NCBI RefSeq assembly: GCF_005938675.2
Contig: NZ_VCCH02000034.1
Coordinates: 1-64,000 of the forward strand
DNA: 64,000 nucleotides
Direction of reading: 5' to 3'
Origin: Mycobacterium sp. KBS0706
GTDB taxonomy: Bacteria; Pseudomonadota; Alphaproteobacteria; DSM-16000; Inquilinaceae
Under the pieces are notes generated by a model that saw only the letters and a list, made by a program, of their open reading frames with translations, ran no database searches and was not told the origin of the DNA. The first letter of the stretch is position 1, and each line of letters starts with the position of its first letter. Position numbers and translations under genes: made by a program. Positions 1-6,837 of this stretch are shown one piece after another.

Positions 1-138
1 TTTGGCTGCCGATGCCTGGCGGTATAGGTCCATCAGGGGCAGAAGTCCGGGCGTTATCGGAGGTCCGCTTTCCGCCCCTAGCCGACTCACCAGGCGGGTA
101 CCAAGTGTCAGACTGTGACCACTAGGGTGTCTCGCCGG

Positions 139-1956
139 CTAAACGGCGGCATTCGGCGGGCGCCGCCAGGAGACCAAGGGGCGCCCCGCGATCGCCAATC
201 CAGGCCGCAGATCCCGTTCCTTCGCCGCGTAGAGGCGGGTGTCGGCGATAGCCGATAGACCGCCGTCATCCTTGGCGTCGTCGGGCAGGAAAGCCCACCC
301 GAAGCTGGCGCCGACAGAAACCATCGCATCCCCGACCTGGATCGGGGCTGCAAGAGCTTCCCCGATCTGGCGTGCGAGAGCTTCGGCACCGCCCGCGCCA
401 GGATCCGGTCCGACGATAGCGAACTCGTCGCCGCCGATGCGGGCGGCCACCATCGCTCCGGGAACTTCGTCCCTCAGGCGCCGCGCCAGCACGCGCAGAA
501 CAGTGTCGCCAGCCAGATGCCCGTGACCATCGTTCACGGCCTTGAAGCCGTCCAGGTCGAGCACCATCAACAATGTTCTGGACCCGTCCTTTTGATATGC
601 CGCGATCCGCTCCCGCAGGGCAGCATCCAGGGCATGCCGGTTCGCCAGCTCGGTGAGCGCATCGTGGTTCGCCATGTGCTCGATCCGCTGCTCGAGCGCT
701 TTGCGCGCGGTCACATCCATGAACGATCCGACAAGCCGCACAGGCCGGCCGGTGTGATCGCGCTCCACTGCTCGCCCGCGAGCCAGAAGCCAGATCCACC
801 CGTCATCGGGGCTCGGCCAGCGATATTCGACCACGCATCCTGGCGAACCACCAGCCAGGTGACGATCCAGTTCCGCCGCGACGCGATCACGATCTTCCGG
901 GTGCATCCGACTGAGCCACTCTTCAAATGGGCGTCGGGGCGCCGATTGGCTCCGGGTTACGAGAGATGAGGCATTGAGGGCGGCGAGCTGGCCCGACGGC
1001 ACATCCAGGTCCCAGATCCCGTCGTTGGTCCCCTCGAAGACAAGCGCCAAGCGCCGCTCGCTTTCGGCCAGGCGCGCCTCGACCCTCCGTCGCCCGGCCA
1101 TGATGCTGGCAACCAGGACTGCAGCGAGCGCGACCAGTGCGACCGACAAGCGGACCGTCAGAAGGACTCGGAGCGGATCTTCGTTGAGTGTGTGTGAGGG
1201 CAGCCGGTCGAGGCCGAGGCCGAGGGCAGCGAAGATCCAAAGCCCGGCTAGCGCAGCCAGAACCGTCGTCACGAAAATGCCGCAGCGCATAGCGGACCAG
1301 ATCAGCGGCAGCAACAGGAAGCCAGTTGTGCCGATCCCACCGGTGACCGCGCCGACGACGGCCATGATGACCAGCAGGACCATTGGCCCGATCAATTCCG
1401 GCCCCTCTTGGCGGACCGCGCTGACAAATTGTTCTAGCCGCCAGGGCCTGGCCGGGATTGTGAGCGCGACGGGAAGGATCGCCGCCACGCTGGCCATTCC
1501 TGACATCCACCAGGTCGCGGTGTTCAACAGAATCGCCGGATCACCGAGCCAGGCGAAGCCGAGTGCAGAGGCGATGCCGCCGGCCAGCGACAGCAGAACG
1601 CAGCCCACGGTGACGCGCAGGACCGCCTGAGGGTGTGCCAGCTCGCGGTCGTCGGGCCCCATAGGCGCGAGGAACAGTACGCCGGTCACGATCTCGGCGA
1701 GATTGGCGAGAAGCAGTACCAGCGCCAATTGGATGCTGCGCCCATAGCAGAGATCCGCTGCGACGAAGGCCACAATAACACCAGCCCAGCACAGCGGATG
1801 AGGGCGGTTTGGTCGACGTAGGAACCAGCCGATCAGCGCGGCATTCGCCGGCCAGAACAAGGCCAGGGGCTCGACCCCCTTGGTGGCAATGCCGACCACC
1901 GCCAGGACGAAGGTAAGGCCCGTCGCCTCCAGCACGTCGCGAGGATAAGCGCGCAT
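139..1956 (-). CDS. membrane-bound diguanylate cyclase (MASE1-PAS-GGDEF)
   Basis: Predicted to make cyclic di-GMP from two GTP at the inner membrane. The 605-residue protein begins with eight or so hydrophobic segments (residues about 10-300) that carry a MASE1-like motif near the start (PANAALIGWFLRRP). A PAS domain follows (about 325-440; FEGTNDGIWDLD), then a GGDEF domain whose active-site signature RIGGDEF lies near residues 506-512. No EAL or HD-GYP domain follows, so it should synthesise rather than degrade the messenger. The ATG at 1956 is chosen because it leaves the MASE1 region intact and does not overlap the kinase gene upstream; an in-frame start at 2049 would overlap it by 80 bases. 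It is last in a five-gene minus-strand run. Domain identity is clear; the input signal is unknown. Confidence 0.88.
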   Translation of the reverse strand: MRAYPRDVLEATGLTFVLAVVGIATKGVEPLALFWPANAALIGWFLRRPNRPHPLCWAGVIVAFVAADLCYGRSIQLALVLLLANLAEIVTGVLFLAPMGPDDRELAHPQAVLRVTVGCVLLSLAGGIASALGFAWLGDPAILLNTATWWMSGMASVAAILPVALTIPARPWRLEQFVSAVRQEGPELIGPMVLLVIMAVVGAVTGGIGTTGFLLLPLIWSAMRCGIFVTTVLAALAGLWIFAALGLGLDRLPSHTLNEDPLRVLLTVRLSVALVALAAVLVASIMAGRRRVEARLAESERRLALVFEGTNDGIWDLDVPSGQLAALNASSLVTRSQSAPRRPFEEWLSRMHPEDRDRVAAELDRHLAGGSPGCVVEYRWPSPDDGWIWLLARGRAVERDHTGRPVRLVGSFMDVTARKALEQRIEHMANHDALTELANRHALDAALRERIAAYQKDGSRTLLMVLDLDGFKAVNDGHGHLAGDTVLRVLARRLRDEVPGAMVAARIGGDEFAIVGPDPGAGGAEALARQIGEALAAPIQVGDAMVSVGASFGWAFLPDDAKDDGGLSAIADTRLYAAKERDLRPGLAIAGRPLVSWRRPPNAAV

Positions 1957-1969
1957 CAGAAATGTCGCA

Positions 1970-3304
1970 TCAAGCTGTCTGGCGGGTAACCACGGCCGCT
2001 GGCTGTGCCTTGCCCACAGGCACACGGATACGGATGGTGGTGCCGACACCGGGCTTTGAGATGATCCTGAGATGTCCCTTTAGGGTCTGGACCAGCTGCA
2101 GGCAGCCGGTAAGGCCAAGCCCCACGTGTCTGCCCGCCCTCGTCGAGAAGAACGGCGTCGTCGCTTTGCGCCGAGCCGCCCGGTTCATGCCAATGCCGTT
2201 GTCCGCAACTTCGATCACGAGTTGACGCCAGAAGAACCATTGGCGTTGAATCCTGTGTGACACAATGATGCGTGGTTCATCGGCACTCCCGACGCGCGCT
2301 GCGATCGCATGCTTTGCATTCTGGGCTAGCTCGCTGAGGATCAGGCGCAGATGCGGCGTAGGGACAAGAATCTCCTCGGCCTCCGAGACATCGTTGATCG
2401 AGACGGCGTGGCCGTGCTCGATTTGCAGGGCGACCAAGACCGACGCCAGCGATTCTTTATCCGAAGTCGGCCTCGTCGTGCCCGACATCAGGAGAATGCT
2501 GTTGTTGATGGAATCGAGTTCCTTGGCCGCCCTCTCCGCAGCTGAGACTAGCTCAGGGTCGGGCAGTGTATTGAGGTCGATGGCTTTGAAAAACAGCACG
2601 AGCGCTGCGATTCGGGTGCGGGTCTGGTGGGCGAAAAGCGACGTGAAACTACGGCTGCGTTGATCCTGGCGCTTCGACAGCGTCGCCGCATGGACGAACA
2701 TCGCCAACATTACGAGCACGAGCAGCGCAGCGACAGCGAACAGCGCGGCATTGCGCGCAGCGCTCGATGAGATCCAGGCCGTCTCGCTGAGAGTTTGGCT
2801 ATGGGCCGTGGACGAGCCGGCGACACTCCAAACATCCTCTTGCATCGCCTCGAGCCTGCTCATGGCCGCGCCATACGATGTGATGGGATCGTTTCCCCGG
2901 GCACTGGCCAGAATCTCGTCGACGACCGCTATCGATCGGTCGAGGGCCGCCATGTCGTGCTCTTGCAGGAACCGAGGGGAATAATCCAGGTTCCGCAGGG
3001 TGATCAAATTTGTCTTCAGGAGACGAAGTTCCTTTTCCAAGCCGACTTCGTCTTTGCCGGTCGCGCGCACCACCTTGATATCGGCGATAGCGTTTGCCAG
3101 CCTTTCCCGTACTTGGCTGGCCCGGTCCTGGACCTCGAACGTCTGCGACATGATCGTTTCCGTAGCCTGGCGATATTCTTCGGACCGCTTGAAGGCATAG
3201 ACGGTCAGGACCAGGGCAACGGCGATCACAAGCAGGCCGATCGCCGTACCGCGGGCCGCGAGGAAACGATAGGTTCTCTGCAGGAATTCGACTGCGTTGC
3301 GCAT
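1970..3304 (-). CDS. membrane sensor histidine kinase
   Basis: A 444-residue two-transmembrane sensor kinase. Hydrophobic segments at about 18-38 and 186-206 bracket a helical periplasmic region of about 145 residues. The phosphoacceptor region contains FAHQTRTRIAAL, with His226 the likely phosphorylation site, although it departs from the usual HELRTPL form. The ATP-binding domain shows an N box (ELAQNAKHA, Asn329), a G1 box (VADNGIGM, Asp368) and a G2 box (HVGLGLTG). The ATG at 3304 is two bases past the stop of the preceding gene, which suggests translational coupling. The partner regulator is probably the one at 4547-5206, but two genes separate them. The periplasmic protein just upstream is a candidate ligand-binding partner; that is inference from gene order. 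Confidence 0.85.
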   Translation of the reverse strand: MRNAVEFLQRTYRFLAARGTAIGLLVIAVALVLTVYAFKRSEEYRQATETIMSQTFEVQDRASQVRERLANAIADIKVVRATGKDEVGLEKELRLLKTNLITLRNLDYSPRFLQEHDMAALDRSIAVVDEILASARGNDPITSYGAAMSRLEAMQEDVWSVAGSSTAHSQTLSETAWISSSAARNAALFAVAALLVLVMLAMFVHAATLSKRQDQRSRSFTSLFAHQTRTRIAALVLFFKAIDLNTLPDPELVSAAERAAKELDSINNSILLMSGTTRPTSDKESLASVLVALQIEHGHAVSINDVSEAEEILVPTPHLRLILSELAQNAKHAIAARVGSADEPRIIVSHRIQRQWFFWRQLVIEVADNGIGMNRAARRKATTPFFSTRAGRHVGLGLTGCLQLVQTLKGHLRIISKPGVGTTIRIRVPVGKAQPAAVVTRQTA

Positions 3305-3306
3305 GA

Positions 3307-3852
3307 TCAGTCCGGAGGCTGTATCGAGGTGACGAACCAAACCCAAATGGAGTTACGCTGCGGAGAGTAGTATGCAGGCATCTGATCTAGTGGCCACATC
3401 AACAGAAAGGGGCCATGTTCTTCCAGTGTTAGTGGGCGATAATCGCCGGGTTCCAAGCAGGCGTTCTGAGCGATTACCTTTGGCGAGCACGCGATCTCCA
3501 GGGCCAAGATAGGCTTGTAGGTATCTATTTCTTCCATCTTAACGTAGGCTTTGAATCCGTCATAGGCACCAAACTTGATGGTCACCATGCTCGGCAATCG
3601 GCTCTGAGCGAGAACATCCGTCATGGCCGGGCCCCGGTAGCGGAGGGCGGCACCGCCTTTGCTCCATGGCGTGATTGTTTCCATTTCGTGCTGTGGAAAT
3701 GTGGTCCGAAGCTGTTCGTAGGTGAAGGTCCGGAGGACCTGTTTGTCAGCGCCATAGACGACGATGCTTTGAGCGTCGTCATCGGCTCCCTCGGCGGCTG
3801 AGGCTGCCAGGAGTGTGATGGCCGCGCAGAAAAGCTTGGGCCAACTACGCAT
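3307..3852 (-). CDS. small exported protein, molybdopterin-oxidoreductase-like fold
   Basis: A 181-residue protein with a signal peptide (residues 1-22, ending AASAAEGAD). The body (YEQLRTTFPQHEMETITPWSK, then a GPAMTDVLAQ stretch and FGAYDGFKAYV) resembles the small molybdopterin-free relatives of the sulfite oxidase/YedY family that occur in alphaproteobacterial signalling operons. The two cysteines (ACSPK and NACLEP) lie close together and could form a disulfide. No cofactor site can be argued from the sequence. It overlaps the end of the methyltransferase gene by 8 bases and lies two bases before the kinase, so it may sense or present a periplasmic ligand for that kinase. The family call is moderate; the role is inference. 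Confidence 0.6.
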   Translation of the reverse strand: MRSWPKLFCAAITLLAASAAEGADDDAQSIVVYGADKQVLRTFTYEQLRTTFPQHEMETITPWSKGGAALRYRGPAMTDVLAQSRLPSMVTIKFGAYDGFKAYVKMEEIDTYKPILALEIACSPKVIAQNACLEPGDYRPLTLEEHGPFLLMWPLDQMPAYYSPQRNSIWVWFVTSIQPPD

Positions 3853-4546
3853 CCGTGTCCTCCGGGCAATATTCTCGCGGTGATCGATCCCGATTGAAGA
3901 GCACACAAGGCCCGCGGGACCCTCGGGGATCATAGGCCCAGCCCTTCCGTGCCAGCTGAACCGTGATCTCCTGGATACCCTCGAGTCCGTACAGGTGGTC
4001 ATGCAGCTCGCAGAAGATGCGTTCGACTCCCGGGAGCTCCGCGCGGGAGAGAAGCTCCAGCTCGGCCCCCTCGATGTCCATGACGAGCAGACTGATCGCG
4101 TGGCGCCGCACGACGGCGTCGATATCCTGCGAGACCAGACCGATCACGTCGTCATAGCTGCCCTGGTGCTCCACCAGAGAGGACATCCAGAGATCACGGC
4201 GCTTGTAGAATGTGAATTCCCGCGGCTCGCCGGCGGCCAGGAGACCTTGATGCAGTTCGACGTTGCTCAGGCCGTTCGCCTTGAGCACCCGACGTGCGAG
4301 GTCGGCGGAGTCAGGGTCGGCCTCGAAGGCCCAGACCGTCACATCAGGCACTGACGCCAGAAGAGACGTGATCACTCCGATCCCCGCGCCTAGCTCGAGA
4401 ATGCGATCACCTGGCCGGGCTGCCTTGGGCGCCCATCGGGCTTCCTTCGCCTCGTAGGTTCCTTCCACGAGGGCGGACCAAATCGTCGGCGAAACTTCCC
4501 CTCGGTCAACCGGCACCCGCAAACCGTGTACGAGCACTGGCTTCAT
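3845..4546 (-). CDS. FkbM-family SAM-dependent methyltransferase
   Basis: A 233-residue cytoplasmic methyltransferase. The SAM-binding motif I is ILELGAGIG (residues 49-57), followed by the acidic ribose-binding FEADPDSADL about 20 residues later and the FkbM hallmark VMDIEGAELELL near residue 155. The family O-methylates sugars, peptides or small molecules; the substrate here cannot be told. The start codon directly abuts the stop of the response-regulator gene (TGAATG junction) and the 3' end overlaps the next gene by 8 bases, so it is co-translated with a two-component system. A methyltransferase between a regulator and its kinase is unusual and may point to modification of a signal. Confidence 0.8.
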   Translation of the reverse strand: MKPVLVHGLRVPVDRGEVSPTIWSALVEGTYEAKEARWAPKAARPGDRILELGAGIGVITSLLASVPDVTVWAFEADPDSADLARRVLKANGLSNVELHQGLLAAGEPREFTFYKRRDLWMSSLVEHQGSYDDVIGLVSQDIDAVVRRHAISLLVMDIEGAELELLSRAELPGVERIFCELHDHLYGLEGIQEITVQLARKGWAYDPRGSRGPCVLFNRDRSPREYCPEDTDA

Positions 4547-5206
4547 TCAAGCTCCTTTTGGATAGACGCCGTTTCTCAACAGCTTGGCACGAGCTTGCTT
4601 GTAGTATTTCTCCACCGTATACGGGTCAATGCCGAAGCGTTCTCCCATTGATTCATATATGTCCTTGCGCTTAACTCCGCTTGAGCGCCGGCGCATGTAG
4701 TCAATTATATCCTGCTCGCGAGGTGTGAGCGCAGAGTAGTGGTACTCTGGTGGCCTATTTGGAATTTCCGACAATGAAATATAGAAACCCTCCTCGGAAA
4801 TTCTTTGCAGGGCCGCAACGAGGCGATCGCCGTCAAGGCCCGTCTTCGCGATATAGGCATTGGCGCCGAGCTTCTGGGCGGCCAGGCCCTCCTCCATCTT
4901 GTCCGAGCCGGTGATCACCACGTGAAGGGCCCGTGGACAAGCTTCGACAGCCTCTCTGATCACTGCGAGCCGGTGCGAGGGGGCTGTGGGGTCGAATCCA
5001 GGTAGGCCAGGGTCGGTGATGACCAGATCGAAATCGCTTTCCGCCATGAGCGCGGCGGCGGTCTCCCAGGTCGCAGCGCCCAAGACGATGCAACTGCGGA
5101 AATACCGCTTGAGTTCGTTGATTAAGCTCAGGCGCATGAGATCGTGGTCCTCGATAACGAGTGCACGAACCGTCTGCTCGTCGGAGATCATCATAGGTTT
5201 GTCCAT
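4547..5206 (-). CDS. response regulator with C-terminal helix-turn-helix
   Basis: A 219-residue two-component regulator. The receiver domain (about 13-130) has the acidic pair Glu19-Asp20, the phosphoacceptor Asp65 in VITDPGLPG, a conserved Thr in VVITGSD and the lysine in YIAKTG. The C-terminal output domain starts LTPREQDIIDYM (residues about 160-171) like LuxR/NarL proteins, but the recognition region is longer than usual (KRKDIYESMGERFGIDPYTV), giving a variant helix-turn-helix. It is first in the minus-strand cluster and is the presumed partner of the kinase at 1970-3304. The start at 5206 gives a complete receiver domain; a second Met four residues later is possible. Confidence 0.85.
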   Translation of the reverse strand: MDKPMMISDEQTVRALVIEDHDLMRLSLINELKRYFRSCIVLGAATWETAAALMAESDFDLVITDPGLPGFDPTAPSHRLAVIREAVEACPRALHVVITGSDKMEEGLAAQKLGANAYIAKTGLDGDRLVAALQRISEEGFYISLSEIPNRPPEYHYSALTPREQDIIDYMRRRSSGVKRKDIYESMGERFGIDPYTVEKYYKQARAKLLRNGVYPKGA

Positions 5207-5391
5207 GCCTCATAGGACCACCTGCACCGTACTCCTAATAGGGTGGAGCGCGCCCCTTTTTTCGAGTTCCGGAATGAGTTTCATAGGGAAGCAGTCATAC
5301 CGACAGTTGATTCTACACAACCGCTGGGCTTTTGAAGACGAGAGGAGCAGATGAAAGGGATGTCGGCCACACTGCTTTACGGCTACTCACC

Positions 5392-5763
5392 TTACGGTTT
5401 GGCTAGCTTCTTATTGAGTTCCTGCAGCTTTGCCAACTTTTTCTCTAAAATTCGATATTGTTTGATGGAAACGGTATCAGCGCCATCGTCCGCCGTCGTG
5501 CTGTCGGAGACGGCACGCTCATGTTCGACGGCCGCAAGCCACTGCTGGCGCTGCTCGGGCGCGAGCATTTCCCAGACAATGATCGCCGCCTTCACGTGCT
5601 GGGGAACGCCGCTTTGCCAATGGCCGCGGAGCTGGCTCGACACGGTTCGTTCGTGGTGCCCAAGCAAGCGTGCGAGCAGGCGCTGCGTCAGCCCGGCCTT
5701 CTTTGCACGAATCTGCCATGGGTAATTTTCCATGGCCGCATCCGGTATCGAAATCGCCCTCAT
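5392..5763 (-). CDS. small helix-turn-helix protein with C-terminal coiled coil
   Basis: A 123-residue protein of no recognised family. Residues 11-60 (KAGLTQRLLARLLGHHERTV) fit an XRE-like helix-turn-helix of the kind that begins with a Gln after a Thr. The tail (RILEKKLAKLQELNKKLAKP) is a short basic coiled coil. A GGGAG lies 10 bases before the ATG at 5763. It stands alone between the signalling cluster and the T4SS leader, transcribed away from the T4SS operon, so it could control that operon through the dyads at 5976-6031. This role is inference only. An internal start at Met11 is possible. Confidence 0.55.
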   Translation of the reverse strand: MRAISIPDAAMENYPWQIRAKKAGLTQRLLARLLGHHERTVSSQLRGHWQSGVPQHVKAAIIVWEMLAPEQRQQWLAAVEHERAVSDSTTADDGADTVSIKQYRILEKKLAKLQELNKKLAKP

Positions 5764-5975
5764 TCGTCCATTGCTCCCAACCCGCGCTTGACACGATTAG
5801 GCGTAGGATCAAATGTGATGTAACACTCAATTTCGAGCACACAAAGGGGCGGGCCGGTGTGAGCGAGGCTGCAGGAGCCCGACACACGAGTCCCGGCGCG
5901 GTCACGACGGATTGATCGGCAACAGAAGGAGGAAAACGAAAGGGAAAGACGCAGCACACGCAATTTTGGACGGGA

Positions 5976-5992
5976 GGGTGATTCTAGCACCC
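5976..5992. promoter_or_regulatory. dyad repeat copy 1, candidate operator
   Basis: The sequence GGGTGATTCTAGCACCC has 5-base inverted arms (GGGTG/CACCC) around a 7-base centre. A second copy, differing only in one centre base, starts 39 bases downstream. Two like-oriented dyads ahead of a secretion operon fit a repressor or activator binding pair. The binding protein is unknown; the HTH gene at 5392-5763 is the nearest candidate. Confidence 0.45.
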
Positions 5993-6014
5993 CGACGTCC
6001 GAAGGCGGCCGGAC

Positions 6015-6031
6015 GGGTGATTCCAGCACCC
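6015..6031. promoter_or_regulatory. dyad repeat copy 2, candidate operator
   Basis: The sequence GGGTGATTCCAGCACCC matches the copy at 5976-5992 at 16 of 17 bases. The arms are identical, and the substitution (T to C) lies in the spacer, as expected if the arms are what is selected. Confidence 0.45.
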
Positions 6032-6168
6032 GCCCGGCCAGTCTCCAAATCGACCACCGGGTTTAGCAATGGCACGTCTGAAGACGGCGGACTGTAACAT
6101 GTCCGCACAAATTGTGGGTACTCACCTGCAACGCCTCAGCCGGATCCTGGCCTTGACGGGCCGCGTCC

Positions 6169-6474
6169 ATGGCTGACGGCACTCATTCCTCATCGGGGAA
6201 CATCGCCGGCAACGACGAGCTGCGGAGCGGCAGCTCCATTCTCGGCGCTCCGGCCAAGCACCTCATGACCTTCGTCATGGCCAGCTTCCTGCTCGCCATC
6301 GGCGTCAACACCATCGCCGGAATCGTTCTCGGGATCCTCAGCGTCGGCGGCCTCCTGGTCATGCACCGAGACGACCCGGACGCCCTCGACATCTGGATCG
6401 CGCGGCTTCGGCCGCCCTGGTGCGCGGCTTGGACCATCGGCGCGAAGCGCCGCCCCATCCTTTGGATCGAATGA
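6169..6474 (+). CDS. virB3: VirB3-like T4SS inner-membrane protein
   Basis: A 101-residue protein. After a hydrophilic N-terminus of about 28 residues come two close hydrophobic segments (about 29-46 and 49-64), then the basic MHRDDPDALDIWIARL stretch. This matches VirB3/TrbD proteins, which have a short membrane hairpin followed by a K/R-D-P motif. VirB3 works with the VirB4 ATPase in pilus assembly. It is the first gene of the T4SS operon and lies 13 bases before virB2; the canonical order is virB2-virB3-virB4, so the first two genes are swapped. The ATG at 6169 is the only start giving a full-length product. Confidence 0.7.
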   Translation: MADGTHSSSGNIAGNDELRSGSSILGAPAKHLMTFVMASFLLAIGVNTIAGIVLGILSVGGLLVMHRDDPDALDIWIARLRPPWCAAWTIGAKRRPILWIE

Positions 6475-6487
6475 CGGAGCACGGCAG

Positions 6488-6823
6488 ATGATGAGAAAGT
6501 CTGCGGCCTCGGCCCTGGCACTCGCCGCGATGGCGGGCCGGGCCGTCGCTCAACAGCAGGTCAGCATCGGCACAGTTGCCACTGGCAACCAGGGAACGAC
6601 GCTTCTGACCACCTTCCTGCAGGCCTGGGTGACCTTCGCCACCGGCCCGTGGGCGATCGCCGTGATCGCGGCGTCGGTCGCGATCGGCATCGCGATCTGG
6701 GTCTTCATGCCGCGAGAGGGGCCCATGGGGTGGGTCGCGCGCGGCGCCATCGGCGGGATCTTCCTCCTCAACATGGCGACCTGGATGGCCGACCTCGGCC
6801 TCACCGCCGGGACTGGCGGCTAG
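6488..6823 (+). CDS. virB2: VirB2/TrbC-like pilin
   Basis: A 111-residue product with a signal peptide (about 1-21, cut after GRAVAQ) and two hydrophobic helices (about 50-70 and 82-100) separated by a short polar loop containing MPREGPMGWVARG. This is the pilin layout: after signal removal two membrane helices pack into the conjugative pilus, with the loop facing the lumen. Its place between virB3 and virB4 supports the call. Two ATG codons are adjacent at 6488 and 6491; the first is used here. Sequence identity to known pilins cannot be judged by eye, since this family is highly divergent. Confidence 0.72.
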   Translation: MMRKSAASALALAAMAGRAVAQQQVSIGTVATGNQGTTLLTTFLQAWVTFATGPWAIAVIAASVAIGIAIWVFMPREGPMGWVARGAIGGIFLLNMATWMADLGLTAGTGG

Positions 6824-6837
6824 GCGGGATCGGCGAC

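Larger units (their letters stand above)
5764..6168. other. 405-base leader of the T4SS operon
   Basis: No convincing gene is seen here. The stretch lies between a minus-strand HTH gene and the plus-strand virB3 start, so it must hold promoters for both. It contains two matching 17-base dyads (5976-5992 and 6015-6031). A perfect -35 hexamer TTGACA occurs at 5788-5793 on the plus strand but has no good -10 partner at normal spacing. Related GTCYGAAG..CGG..GAC words occur at about 5997-6014 and 6079-6095. A short plus-strand reading frame at 5912-6097 is explained by the repeats and is not called. Confidence 0.5.

Noticed and set aside
5788..5816. Sigma-70 promoter with a perfect TTGACA
   Set aside because: No acceptable -10 hexamer occurs at 16-18 bases, so it is not called.
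5912..6097. Small plus-strand gene in the T4SS leader
   Set aside because: The frame translates the dyad repeats (GRVI.AP twice), has no ribosome site and stops before virB3.
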